The position numbers and the translations under genes were made by a program. The notes beneath the pieces are model-generated. The model saw only the letters and a list, made by a program, of their open reading frames with translations, did no database searches and was not told the DNA's origin. This document shows, one piece after another, positions 10,521-23,155 of a stretch of 48,319 bases of DNA (the stretch's first letter is position 1; each line of letters opens with the position of its first letter). The stretch lies in assembly GCA_000231825.2 (NCBI GenBank), contig JH720376.1, positions 132,706 to 181,024 of the forward strand. Reading direction: 5' to 3'. The stretch is from Tetrahymena elliotti 4EA (lineage: Eukaryota; Ciliophora; Oligohymenophorea; Hymenostomatida; Tetrahymenidae).

Positions 10521-13260
10521 TCAAAGGAGATCAAGTAAGTCAACATTATTTTACTATTATTAATATTAAGGTTGTTGATAAGGTTATTATTAGGGAGAGT
10601 TAAATTATTGTTACTACATACCAAATTATTATGGGCTGTTTTGATTGAAATATTGCTGCTGTTACAGATTTTATTGTGTCATATTAGTTTACTGATTCTG
10701 TTAATTTTAAGGAGATCTAATATTGCTGAAGTTGTTATTTTAGTAATTTATTTGTTAGGCATTAAATTACTGATTTATTCCTCCTGTGTTCATATCACTC
10801 ATTTAGCTTTAATTATATGGATTTCCCTATTAGAAACCTTATTAATTAAATTAATTCGGATAGCCAGTATTCTGTGTTGGATAGAATTATTATATGTCTT
10901 AGGTAGTATATAAATTATTTGGTTGGCAATTAAACTAATTGTTATTGCTGTTGACATTATTGTTGTTGTAGTTCATATTGATATTATTTTATTGTTGATT
11001 AAAGTTATTGTTTTATTATTATTACCCGAAATTGTTATTTTACTGTTAACCAAAGTTATTATTTTACATATTTCCGTTGCTATTAAAATCACAAAAGAAG
11101 TCATCGAAAGGATTTAAATTTAGTTGTTATTACTAAGATTTGGTATGATGTTATTGATGATGGTGTTAATTTTCAAATTACTTCTAAGATTGTGAATGAT
11201 GATTCAAATTTAATTGATTGAAATCTGAAACTTGCTTTGGATTATGACTATAATACTGATTTTGCTATTATGTAGGTGATTAAAATCCAGTCATTTTATT
11301 GGGTGATTTATCTTAGTTATTTTAACTTGGAGTATTGTTGAAAGAACTGAAGTCTGCAAATTGCTTTTACCAGTAATCTTCATTTTAATTTGAAGATCCT
11401 CTACATTAAGGCATAGATGCTCTTTTAGCTGAAACTTAGTTAGATTATTTGTTGTTTTCTTTATCTAATTTTTAAGGAGCTTAATACTATTATTGTTATT
11501 ATTGTTGTTACTAATTATTTTATTAGCTATTATTGCTTTGGGAACTCCAAAAGTTGAATGGATCATTAGAATTATTTTATTAGATCTTTTAACTCTTTTA
11601 TTCTTGCTATTTACTATTTTCTTATTAGTCTACCCTTAACTATTGCTATAAGTTGCTTCTATTTTGTGTAGGTTTTTTATCTTAAAATGGCTAAGTAGGA
11701 AAAACTCCATCAGCAGACTTAAAGCAATTCATAAAATTTTCATCAAAAGGATCAGGTGATTTAGAAACATGATTAAAACTGTTGAATTATGATGATTTAG
11801 ATTCCAAATTATTATCAGATCCATTTACCACATTTTAATTTTAAGGAATATCTAGGTTGTTTCTACTATTAGTTTATCCTTGCTTTTTATTATCTGAATT
11901 CTTATTCATGAATAAACTCATATCCCACATCATTTAAGCATTGTTTTTAGGTTTTAAACTAGCACTATTTGGATCAGAAGGTATATTTGGTTTTTGAATT
12001 GGAGGTGGCTGAACACCTATTTAATATTACTTAGCTGGTATCTTATTCGAAGGATAGTTCTTTTATTACATATTAGGATTCGATGTTTTAGTAGGAGAAT
12101 TATTGTTTTTGTTGTTGTTGTTGTTGCTGTTGCTGTTACTATTTAATTATGAAAAGAAGTCAAATTAACCTGAGCTTTAAGGGTTAGCATTGCTGTTAGC
12201 TCTTCTTTTATCAGGAGAGTCTCCTTAGTTAAAACCATAAAAGTTGTTTCTTGAATTTGGATTTTCTTACCTTAATAAAAATTAAAAAAAATGGATAAAT
12301 TAAAATCAATAAAATCTTTAGTAGCTGTTAGACTAAAATCTACAATAGTCAGTAATATCTTTTACTCAAAGAGCAGATTAGTGATTAAATAAATAAATAA
12401 ATTAATTAATTCATGTTTTAAGCTAGAAAAGATAATAAAGTAAATTGTTTTAAATAGAAAGAAAGGTAATGAAGGAAAATTCGATGATGGATTGAGAAAA
12501 AAATATTTTTTGGGCTAGAATAAAAAAAATTCAAGTGAAAAATCAATAGTTATTTGCGCTGAATCAGTTCTCATAGATATGATTGATTTTGCAGTATAAT
12601 TTCTGATATCTCGATAATTAAACAAAAACTAATAGCAAATTTATTATTGTATGAATTGTATTGTTTTAATTACCCTTTTCCACTTTTGAAGAAAATCTCT
12701 CCTGGACTTGGCTCTTTCGGGTTAGAGACAAACCTTTTTTCAAGATATTTTTATCTGACAAACTCTATTTTGTTGTCTAAAGGACTATCTTAGCATGGTT
12801 TAATGTGACTATTTTTTAATTTTGCTTCATAGTATTAATTTGCCAATCTATTTCCAACACTAAAGAATACGCTTGTTTCTTTTTCTGCTAATGAATCTAT
12901 TTTGTAGCTTCTAGTTCTGCTAACAGTGGGCCCTAATCTTCTATGTCCACCTTTTACATTTAAATTATAAATTAGCTACTATTATCAAATAATTTATCAG
13001 ATAATTAGTTAATTTTCATGATTTTTATTTGTAGTTTTTGTCAATTAATCAAATTAGATTTTTAATTGTTGCTTCTAGTTTAATGAGTAAATAAATGATT
13101 TTTTACCTGAGCAATCTAAGCAAACAAATACACCTAAATCTAGAGAGCACCATGTAGGATTCCTCATGCCACAGTCAGCACATATTGAGTTTTCAGAATC
13201 CTGCTCAATGATTTGTTTAAATAACTTTTATTACTAAACTTCGCTAAGCTTGTTATTCAT
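10521..13260 (-). CDS. ArfGAP domain protein with Gln/Asn-rich endocytic-motif tail, 726 aa
   Basis: Exons 13260-13107, 12950-12674 and 12270-10521 join in phase (2181 nt). Residues 1-140 form an ArfGAP domain: a zinc finger with Cys27, Cys30, Cys47 and Cys50 (C-x2-C-x16-C-x2-C), [19 protein letters not shown] and GHRRLG with the expected catalytic Arg55. This family stimulates GTP hydrolysis by Arf GTPases on coated vesicles. The rest is disordered and Gln/Asn-rich, with short motifs known from clathrin-coat partners: [20 protein letters not shown] and a C-terminal DLLDLL resembling a clathrin box. A role in Arf-dependent vesicle formation is therefore inferred. It lies downstream of the coiled-coil gene on the same strand. 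Confidence 0.88.
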
Positions 13261-14205
13261 AATTATTAGATTGGGAGTGATATGCTTAATAGAGTAAAAA
13301 AGCAGGAGATAAATTCAATAAATAATCACACTAGGCTAAAGTAAATTTAGTTTGATTGAAAGATTCTAGTAATAAAATGATTTAATGCTAAAAATGAATT
13401 TTTCCAAGATGCTAATAAGTAAGTAGGATCCCTTAATTTTATTTATTTTTTTTGATTTCTATTTTAAGATTAATTTATATTGATTAATATTATGCAATTT
13501 CTAAAAATAATTAATTAATTAATTATCAAAACAAATATCAAAAAATAGAGGTTAATTAAAGTTATTGCTTTTAATAAGATCTATCTCTCCCTATGTCTAT
13601 AGGTCTTTAGATATCTCGTGATATTTAATAGTTTCCAGCTTTTTTACTATTTAATATATTCTTCATATAATAATATTAATAATAATATAGGGGTTTTTTA
13701 GCTTATACTTTACTTAGATAACATAAACTAAATAGAATTAAAATTGCTAATTTTCTAATTTATTGGTATTAGAGCATACCCCCTATAAATAGTATCATTA
13801 GTACACATAATCGTAATCTTTTTTACATTTTACAATCAATTTAATTAACTTCTTTTCATTGAAAAAATATTGAAAATTTCATCAATATTAAATATTTTCA
13901 AAACAGAATCTCTGAAAAAAGAAAGTTTTTCATTTTAAGTAAATGGTAAATGTGTTAATTTAATGAGTTTCTTACATTCTGATGATAAAAATTAACCTGA
14001 ATAATTATACAAATTGATATAATAATAAATAAATAAATAAATAAATAAACAAATAAACAATCAATCGAATAAATAATTTATTATTTAATTCATTTGTTGT
14101 TGGGAAATAAAAAAGCTTTTAGAGATAGATCTTATGATAAAAAGATATTTATTTTTTTTTAAATTTAAAAGAAGCAAAAACTGTAAGCACCATTCTTATA
14201 TTTTT
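13261..14205. other. Intergenic, with 15-bp inverted repeats and a TAAA microsatellite
   Basis: About 945 bp between two minus-strand genes. ATAAGATCTATCTCT at 13574-13588 recurs as its exact reverse complement at 14121-14135. An AAAT/AAAC tetranucleotide run lies at about 14022-14062. No gene is visible. Confidence 0.6.
13574..14135. repeat. Candidate small element bounded by 15-bp inverted repeats
   Basis: Perfect 15-bp inverted copies (13574-13588 and 14121-14135) enclose about 530 bp with no coding potential. This is the shape of a miniature inverted-repeat element. No convincing target-site duplication is seen at the outer edges, and the core AGATCT is itself palindromic, which lowers its weight. 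Confidence 0.3.
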
Positions 14206-17200
14206 TCAATTTAGTTTATTTAAAATGGCCAGCTTAGCTTGCACAGAATTGATGAGAATAGCATCTTCATCTTGCTTTTCAGACTATGAAATCAGCTAGT
14301 TGCGCTTATTATGCTTAGCTAATTCTTTCATTTGTTAGAGCTTAGTATCCAAATACTAAACTTTCTTAGATATTTTCATGATTTTTTATTGGTCATTAAG
14401 GAGCTAACTTTCATCTATTTTTTTCCAGTCATCGATCTGTCTTTCTAACTTAAATTTTAACTTGACATCCTTCATGTAATCTTTGTATTTTTTTTAGTTT
14501 AATTAGTCAACTAGTTTTGAATCCTTCAAATAGTCATTCTAATTATGTGAATTTTCACTTGCAGACCTACCAGATTTATTCTTTATCTACTTAAATTATC
14601 TATATAATTGTTAGATTTGCTGGTTTTATTGTTATTATTAATTTTATTAAACCTTCTCAGCTTACAAGTTTAAATTATTTGACGCTAAATTTTGCTAGGA
14701 TCTCTCTTTACTCCTAATCAAGTTTTAAGGTGAGCGTTTTATCCTGCTTGAATTTTAAATAATTTTTAAATCCTATCTGTTGTCAAAATCATCCAATTTT
14801 TAAATTTCTTTTGAGTTATTTTTACTTTTTTCAGGTTATTTTTGCAAATCTTCAAATTATTTCTCTATTTTTATTTGCTGATTACTATGTTATTACTAAT
14901 CCTATTTTACATTAGCCTCAGAGCCACTTTAATATTTTTTATCATAGTCATTATTTTCGTTTTTTAAATGTTAATCTTTTTTGTTCTAACTTACTTAATG
15001 TGATTAACTATTTAAATTTTTATCATCAATCCCTTACTAGAAGTGAGCAGTTGACGTTTAAATCTTTACATTATTTTATTTTTAATCAAATTTTTAATTA
15101 CTTTTATCTTGGGGTTTACTAGATGCTTTTTCTTAATCTTTTTAATGATTACTTTATTCAATTATGCTATCCATGTCATTTTAAACTTTTTCATTTTTGA
15201 TAATTTATTATTTATTTTCTTCTAAACCATTCAAAGATTTTTGTTAAATCTTTTATTCAACAACTGTATTTTTGCTGTTTAGTATTTAAACGTTTGGTGT
15301 TTTTGTTCTGTTATTATTTTCTGAGTTTTCTTAATCATTTGTTTAATTTTTTGTGTCTTCTTACTTTTATTGAGATTTTATTTAATTTTTAATAGGACTA
15401 CTTAATACATTATTTCTTTATCTTGATTCATTTTAATTTTTTTTTATTGCTGAATTGCTTTGAAATGAAAAATTGTCATTATTTTATTCTTAAGTTTTAA
15501 TTTCATTTTAGCTTTTTGTATTCTTTTGATTTGTTTATTGCTCTTTTTGTTCAAAATTTATTTCAAAAGCTGATGTTGCTATCTATGGTTCCCTTCGACC
15601 TTCTATTAGATCCTAAGATTTATTTTATTTCGATATCTTTTTTTTCTCAGAAGATTAGAAATCATCAGTGACAAATACCTCTGGAAGTGGTGAATTATCG
15701 CCATGAAATTTTTAAGTTAATATCTTTCTCTTAGATTTCTTGCCAACTGATTATTCGATACTTGTTAATTTTTCTGAATTCAAAGGAATCATCATTTCCA
15801 AAAGGGATTAATCATTAGATCCTTCATTTGTTTTATAAATTATCTCTTTATTTGCTAAGTCTTCTTTATGATTTTCCATTCTCATAAGTTTTTTTTCTTT
15901 TTCTGTCAGCAGCAACTTCTCTTAATTATTTGATGAAGCATAATTTATTTAAGATGGTTTTCTATTACTGTTATCAAGATAATTAAAATTGAGACTCTAA
16001 CTAATTTCAGATGATGATTAAGATCTCTTTATCCTTGATGAGTCTGATATACTTGGAAAATAATTTCTCTGCTTTTAAAGCAAAACCTTTTATATAATCT
16101 CTTTCTTTTTCTGATTTTCTTTCTTTTAATGCTCTTCGTTTAGCACTTTTACATATGTTTAACTTTATGTGTATCTTTCTTAAGAATATTATTTGATTTC
16201 TTACTAATTTTTTTATATTTTTTCTGTTCTTTACTATTCTTTTTCCTCTTTAACCCCTTCATACTTTCTTTCATGATCTTTAAACAATTTTATCGGATCC
16301 ATTCTCTTCCTGTAGAACTCACTTCTCTATTTAATAACATCATTTCTTTGTTATATCTCAGGTAAAACAACATTTGATTAATACTTTTCCTCCATTTTAA
16401 CATAAAGTGGTTTCTCATTAAATGTGTATTAGTCTTATGAATATTATTAATTAGACTCTTAATACCTAGGACTTCTTTCCTCACTGTAAAAGAAAGACTC
16501 ATCTTCATTATGGTGATCACTAATATTCGATATCTATTATTCTGATTTCTATCCACTATTAAAATTTTTGAAATCCTTCATGCCAAAATTCTATCCATTA
16601 AAATTCATTTTTTAGTCTACGTTTAAAAAAGAGTTATCATGCTTTCTTATTTAAGACTCACTAATACTCCCTTTATATAAACAAATCAACTATTAACACA
16701 TATTATATTATTTAAATAATTATAAATTTACTTTTATCTCTTTTAGGCTTTGACTTTATTTGACTGATTTAAATTTGTTGTTGATTGTGAAGAATATTAT
16801 ATTTCATCTTAAGCAAATCAGATATCTATTTATGCATAGAATTATGATAATCTTGCATTTCTTCTCTTTCAATTTTAGCTTTTTCTTTAATCTCTTTTTA
16901 TGTTTCAGTAATTTCTATCCTGATTAAATCAATTGTTTCATCGATTTTTTGTGCATCTTAGTTTAATTTATTTTAAAGCTTGTTTAGATTAACTAGAATC
17001 ATTTTTTATCTTCTTTATTTCCCAAATTCTATACTTTATATTGATTCTTACCTCAAATGATCAGATTTACTGTATTTTAATGGTATTAAAGGTATTTTTT
17101 ATTCATTTTTAACATGATATTCTACTTATTGTTCCTCTTATTCTTTTTATTATTAATTTTGTTTGTACATTTCCCTCTCTTCTTGCATTCTTTTTCTATG

Positions 17201-17395
17201 TTTCTCTTTAAGTCTATCTAATTATCTTTATGTTTCTATTGGAATTTCAGTAATGAAATGATCTTTTTAATTTCCATTTTGTAAATGATGTTGATCATAG
17301 TCTGTTTGTTTATCATTTTTGTAATTCTACTGATGATTGGCTTCAGTTTCTAAGTGCTGATTTTTTAATTAACTTTATTTAACTTAGTTTCTCAT
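14206..17395 (-). CDS. Coiled-coil, Gln-rich protein, 1042 aa
   Basis: Two exons, 17395-16732 and 16670-14206, join in phase 1 (3129 nt). Most of the sequence is charged, Gln/Lys/Glu-rich helix with coiled-coil character, for example around residues 40-100, 130-205 and the last 130 residues (LERQIDDWKKIDES, VQYLDTKLQQMKELAK). Around residue 310 there is a more conserved-looking block (PLYVKMEEKY, VVLPEIQQRND, FYRKRMDPIKLFKDHE). The middle is polar and probably disordered. There is no enzyme motif, signal peptide or membrane span. Such proteins in ciliates are often cytoskeletal or basal-body components, but that is only a guess. A GT..AG stretch at 17029-17051 is coding, since removing it brings in a stop. 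Confidence 0.8.
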
Positions 17396-18773
17396 TGACA
17401 CACACGAATTACTGAAAGTAAGTCGAAAAAATAAAAAATAACTTTAACTTCAATCAAATATTATTAATTAATAATGATTATTTTGTTTTAATTTTTGCAA
17501 TAACTCAATATTGATCATCCGTTTAATATTAATTAATTAGATTAATGAAAAGGAATCTTTAATCTAATTTAGGTAAACATAATAAGACTAACTTAATAAA
17601 TACTTTGAGTAATCAGTCCTTGGACATAAAAAAATAAATTTGTCAAAAATATTTTAAATTTAAAAGGAAAATAATTTTCAGAAATATTCAAATAAAAAAA
17701 AGAGAAGTAATTTATTTTGAATATATTTTTTATTCTTTTTAAATCATCAAAATAAAAAAAGAGAAGTAATTTATTTTGAATAAATTTTTTATTCTTTAAA
17801 TCATCAAACAATCACTTAATAGATAAATAAAGTAGACCTAATAATATCAAAAATCAACAATACGATTATTAAAAGTTAATTTAATTATTTCAAAATGCAA
17901 TAAAAATATTTTTATTTTTTCAAAAATTAAATTATGGATAACATCTGAAGTCTTTTCTTATTGAGATAAAAAAATAATACAAATTTCTTGTAAAAGATTA
18001 TGAAATATAATTTCTTTTAAATTTATTTATTTTTATTCTCTTTTTTAAAATTCTAAAAAAAATTGTTAAACCAAGAAAACAAAAGAGTATTTCAAAATGA
18101 TTTAACTAACATCAATAAGTCATGCTTTACTAGTACTCTTTATTTTTTCATTTTTAATTTTGATTCTTCTAATTATAATTAATAAATTAAGGGAGTAACA
18201 TATTTAAATAAATATTATTATCTTATTAACTTAGTGTAACTGAGGAAAGTCATAATTAATATTGAAATTCATATTTTCATTAAGATCACTCACTTCTTTA
18301 GATTTCATTAGAATTATCTTTTTATCCCAAAAATTTCATTAATTTGTTTTAAAAAATCAACAAAAAAAATATTTTTACTGAAAAATTTTTTGTTCAGAAA
18401 AGAAAAATATTTTCAATTTCTAAATTAATTAATAGCTAAGTTTTAAACAGATTCTTAGGAGTTTAGAAAATGCGAGTGTTTATTAAAAATTAAATCTAGT
18501 TTTTTATAATTAATAATAAGAATATCTGACAAATAAATGCTAGTTTTTAAAGTTCGGTTTGATTTGGTTGCTTTAGAATCTAATTATCTTTGGTTGATTA
18601 ACAAAAAATCAAATAGAAAGATTATTAATAATAATAACGAGCTAATAAATAATCAAACAAGAATTTTGATAAAGAATTTAAACTTCTTGAAAGTTATTAA
18701 ATAATTCAATATTATTATTATTATCAGTCTTTGGAATAATTTAGGTCACTGCCTTTAAGTTTATTTATTTAAA
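17396..18773. other. Intergenic between divergent genes, with one tandem duplication
   Basis: Shared upstream region of the coiled-coil gene (minus) and the TTLL gene (plus). Apart from the 60-bp duplication at 17691-17808 I see AT-rich DNA without coding character. Confidence 0.5.
17691..17808. repeat. Tandem duplication of a 60-bp unit
   Basis: 17691-17750 and 17751-17808 are near-identical copies beginning AATAAAAAAAG and ending AAATCATCAAA. They differ by one or two bases and a 2-nt length change in a T run. The near identity suggests a recent duplication. The 72-residue minus-strand ORF over it is only a shadow of the repeat. Confidence 0.85.
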
Positions 18774-21145
18774 ATGAATGTTAGGTCCCAACGGCTGTAA
18801 CCTGCACAATATGAGTTTTATGATACAAATTAGAAATAAGATTCTTCAGTTTTGAAATAAAATTCATTTTCGAAATTCAACGAAAACAACGATGATGATG
18901 AATTAGATTCTCTAATTTAATTTTGTAGCTCTTTGAACAAAACTTCAAATACAGTTGCTAAACTACCACCAAAATTGATTCCTGTCAATTAGAATATTGT
19001 TAGATATTTGTAATTCAAGCCTTGGAATGGAGTTTTATAGGAAAGCATTTAAGATAGTGGCTATTACTTTAAGCTAAACAATTGCAACATTAAATTAGTT
19101 AGAGGACTACTAGAAGAAAATGGATTTAAAGTATTTCTAAACATTATTTTTAGATATTATTTTTGTAATGCAAATTAATGATTAACAGGAAACACTTGAC
19201 AAAGATTGGACTATTATGTGGGTAGTAGGGTCTATAAAATCGGAAATATATCAAACGATGATGGCCTATCAAAAAGTAAATTTATATGCTTGTTTGTTTG
19301 TTTGTTTGTTTAATGAATATTCGGGGATATTAAAGAAAATCAAATTAGAATTTGAATATAATAATTTGATAGATAAATCAACACAATTTATAAGTTAAAA
19401 AATATGCTTTGAAAAAAGACATCATATTATATTAATTAATATAGGTTAATCATTTTCCTAAGAGCATAGAAATAACTAGAAAAGATTTAATGAATAGAAA
19501 TATTAGCAAGATGCAAATCAGATGTGGTCTTTCCAATTTCAATTTTGTTCCTAAAACATACATTTTACCTTCAGAGCAATCCCTCTTAATTGATGATTTC
19601 GAAAAAATTAAATCAACAAAGCAGTTATTTATCGTTAAGCCTTAAAATGGCTCTTAAGGAAAGAATATATTCGTAACTGATAAACTCAATGATGTAAACA
19701 TAATTTTCATTTTTCTTTTTCAAATTGTATTAATTTTGTTTTTAATAAAAGATTTTAAGAGCAAATGTTGGAAGTGGGTTAGTTGTCAGCCATTATGTTG
19801 CAAATCCTCTTTTAATTAACAATTTAAAATTTGATTTGAGAATATATGTTGCCATTACTTCAATTCATCCTTTAAGAGTGTACATTTATGAAGATGGACT
19901 TGTCAGGTTTGCCACTTAAGAGTACCATGCTGATGTTGATCTATTAAAAGACAAGTAAAAGATAAATATCAAATTGATAAAATAAACATATTAATTAATA
20001 TTTAATAAGGTTTGTCCATTTAACTAACTATAGTATCAATAAAAATAGCAATAATTTTGTTAGCAATAAGGTAAAAATTAAATAATTCTTAAATATATAT
20101 TATAATCAATGAATAAATGAAAATAATATAATAGGATGCATAGGAAGATTTCAAAGGAAGTAAATGGTCTCTTGCTTCTCTGAAAGATTATATGAGAGTA
20201 AATGGGATTAATGTGGAGCAGCTTTTTGATAAAATAGAAGATATGATAGTAAAAACAATTATTTCAATTGAAGGATAGATTTTTAGCTCTTTTGAGATGC
20301 AAGTTCCATACAGAAATAATTGCTTTGAGGTTTTAGGTTTTGATGTGTTGATTGATGATACATTAAAACCTTATTTATTAGAAGTTAATTTAAATTCTTC
20401 ATTAAACACTGACAGTCCTCTAGATTTAAGGATTAAAGGTGAAATGCTTAGTGATTTATTTACTTTAGTTGGAGTTGTACCTTTAGATTAGAGATATTCT
20501 ATTGATCAATCTTTTAACTTTACTCTAAATAGTGCAATCAATGAAAAGTAATATGCAAATATTGTTAGTTCTTTATAAACTAATTGGGAACAGCATAAAA
20601 AATAATTAACCAAACTCGAAAGAGCTGTTTTAAAAGAAACAGAAGATGAGCTCAAGAGGTAAAATTGAGTTTTGAAAATCTTCATTTATTCAATCAATTT
20701 ATTCTTAATTAAAGGTGTAGAAAATTCAAGAGAATTTATCCTGGAGAAACTTGCTTTAAATACAAAAACTTCTTTGAACAAGACAGGCCATTTAATATTT
20801 TGCTAAGAAATTGGTAATCATCTTAAAAGAAGAAATATTTTTAATTTTAAAATGTAATTTGAACAGGGAATTGGATAAAGCAAAGAAAAATAATATAAAT
20901 TAAAGCTTAAACAATCACAAATATACTGCACCTATAAGTAGACAATCTAACTATAATTCTGCATAAAAACCATCACAAACAAACACAAGTTATTACTAAA
21001 AGTAAATAGATTTTTATTCTTTTCAAAATTTAAGGTGTATACAATTAAAAATGTTAATAGTACTTCTTTCAATAAAATTGGAGCATCAACTTTAGGATAA
21101 AGAAACAGTTCTTTACTTAAATCAGTAAACATCAAAAGAAATTGA
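18774..21145 (+). CDS. Tubulin tyrosine ligase-like (TTLL) glutamylase, 599 aa
   Basis: Nine exons: 18774-19130, 19189-19275, 19445-19693, 19752-19954, 20010-20070, 20135-20658, 20715-20813, 20867-21001 and 21061-21145. All phases agree (1800 nt). The ATP-grasp TTL core is complete: [12 protein letters not shown] and NISKMQ, the ATP-binding KPQNGSQGKNIFV (Lys213), [55 protein letters not shown] (Asp389) and [10 protein letters not shown] (Glu402, Asn404). [15 protein letters not shown] follows. The order fits TTLL4/5-type enzymes, which add glutamates to tubulin tails in cilia and basal bodies. The polar N-terminus and Asn/Ser-rich C-terminus are lineage-specific. The last intron's acceptor (AATAG before 21061) was chosen because it restores the frame. 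Confidence 0.92.
19276..19444 (+). repeat. Intron of the TTLL gene with a TGTT microsatellite
   Basis: The intron runs from GTAAAT at 19276 to TAG at 19444 and carries a (TGTT)n run near 19291-19310. It is the longest intron of the gene. Confidence 0.7.
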
Positions 21146-21630
21146 AATAAAATAAAATAACTTATTATTTAAACATTTAATTAAAACCTAATTCAATTAA
21201 AAACCTAAAAGTACTTCAAAAATTTACTCAATTAAAATATATAAAAGGGTATTAAAATTATTATTAATAATATATGCTTATGTAATATTTCTTTTTACAT
21301 ATTCAAAGCTCAATTTAATTTAATTAATTGCTTAAAATTTCAAGTGTGCTCTCTTTTCTATGTTAAAATTTTTAAAATTCTTCAATTATTCATATTTCTA
21401 AAATAATTCAATTTTGAAGATGATAGTTTATACAAATTACACTATTTATAATAAATGACTAAAGAAATACTTATGAATTCTAAATATCCTAATTGAATAT
21501 ATTTGGATTGATTCTACTTTCGATTATTAAAATATAAATTAATTAATGATAAGATAACAAATTGTTAATAATATTTATTTAACTCCAAAATCAATTAATT
21601 GTTGCAGATTTTAAGATAATATCTTTTTAA
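21146..21630. other. Intergenic, AT-rich
   Basis: Separates the TTLL gene from the C2/Dpy-30 gene on the same strand. No gene or clear site is visible. Confidence 0.5.
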
Positions 21631-22664
21631 ATGTCTGGTTAAGAATAGTAATAATAATAGAATCCTCCTTAATCTTAATAATAGATTAAAGATAATTCAA
21701 ATATGTTTGGAGGATTTTCTATGAAATAAGACCCTTAAAAAGAGAAATACAAAAGTATGATTTCATTTTCAATAAAACTTTTTAATTGCATTTTGATACA
21801 ATTAATTGATAATAAATATTTTTTTATAAGTAAGATACTCCTAACTTTACTTTGCAAGTTGAAAATGGATTTTTGAATGATAATTATAAGCTAAAAAGCA
21901 AGGTGGATTTATTTGTTAAAGTTTTTATTGAAACTCAGCATTTTAGAACTCATATTTCTGTTGATTGTGGAAGAAATCCTGTTTGGGGCAAAGAAGCAAC
22001 TTTCCCTTTTTTTGAGAATCAATTCGTTGAAAAAAATTATTTAATGCAAATCGAATTATGGAATTATGAAACAGAGTTGGGTGATGTATAACTTGGAATT
22101 GGAATGCTTGATTTAATGGAATCTTTTAATAGCAGCTTAAAATAAAACAAAATCCCCATATTTGATTCTAAAAATATGCAAGATTAAATAGGTTTCATTA
22201 CAGTAATTACAAAGTTTGCATATAATTTTATTGGAAAAGTTAAAAAGGATTAAAATGTAAATATTTCATTTCTTTTATAATATAATTTAAATAAACAAAA
22301 AATATATAGAAACTAGGAGGTCCTCTAAAATTCACAAAACCTGTTATAATTGAAGGTAATATAATAACTAAAAGTGATGTTTAAGAGAGGTAGGCAAGCT
22401 TTGAAGAGAGAATGAAAAACTTAAAAGACAAATATAACATTTAATCTAACAAGAATGATACAGTAAAATATATGGACTTAGAAATAAGTTAGGATGTTTA
22501 TAAAGCTATTCATTAGGGGATGGTTATGATTGGAAAAAATAGGTATTCATTATTCTTTTGAAGATTTTTAAAATAATTCATTTTTTAACTTTTATAGGCC
22601 TCAAAATCCAATTAGAGAATTGGGTTTGTTTCTTTACAATTTCAAGAGTGAATTTTAAAACTGA
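21631..22664 (+). CDS. C2 domain plus Dpy-30 motif protein, 281 aa
   Basis: Exons 21631-21754, 21835-22256, 22310-22542 and 22598-22664 join in phase (846 nt). After a Gln-rich N-terminus (about 40 residues) comes a C2 beta-sandwich: LQVENGFL, KVDLFVKVFIETQHFRT, NPVWGKEATFPF, LMQIELWNYE and LGDVQLGIGMLDLM. C2 domains bind membranes or proteins, often with Ca2+. Loop acidic residues are sparse, so Ca2+ binding is doubtful. The C-terminal 46 residues form a Dpy-30-type dimerisation helix pair (VYKAIHQGMVMIGKNRPQNP, ending LFLYNF), as in proteins that dock on RIIa-like or axonemal anchors. The neighbouring TTLL gene suggests a ciliary setting, but that is inference. Confidence 0.85.
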
Positions 22665-22875
22665 AGCTTTCTTGTCTTTTCAAAATTATTTTTTCAACTA
22701 ACAATTTCAGAAATCTGTATTATAATTTTAAGAGAAATAATGATATACAAACTATCAATTAGTATTTGTAATAAATTCATGTTAAAAGTAAAAAATGGCA
22801 AACTTAAAGAAGAAGAAAAATACTTTTTTTTATGTCAAATTTGTAAATTATTTATTCTGAAAAATTTATTTTCAA

Positions 22876-23155
22876 TCAAATTTAGAAACTAATTTTAGTA
22901 AAGATAAGATTAATTAATCTCACCTTACAGCAAGTCTCTCGAATAAGCAAGTTCCATCCAATACAAAATAAGACTTGTTATTTTTACTAATTTTGTTGGG
23001 TAAAGAGTAACTAACTACTTGTAGATTGATCGATCCTTACTGGTGCTTGAATAAGATTTTAGTCCTTAAGCATAAAAAATAATATTATTAATCAATACAA
23101 AGAAAAACTACCAAAGTTCATACATAATATATTTTTGAATATCTCTTAATTTCAT
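22876..23155 (-). CDS. Small orphan protein, about 65 aa, three exons
   Basis: This stretch is less AT-rich than its surroundings. Exons 23155-23112, 23064-22924 and 22888-22876 have GT..AG introns and fully consistent phases, giving 66 codons. Recognisable pieces are YELWTKILFKHQQG and YFVLDGTCLFERLAV. The frame is open upstream of the ATG, so further 5' exons toward 23330 are possible. There is no signal peptide and no known domain. It could also be the 3' end of a longer gene. The call rests on composition and splice-phase agreement only. Confidence 0.45.

Noticed and set aside
10572..11117. Two plus-strand hydrophobic ORFs (113 and 64 codons)
   Set aside because: They are the antisense of the Gln/Asn-rich ArfGAP tail: CAA/AAT runs read backwards give Leu/Ile/Val.
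17029..17051. Possible 23-nt GT..AG intron in the coiled-coil gene
   Set aside because: Removing it leads to TGA within a few codons, while the unspliced frame stays open and coiled-coil-like.
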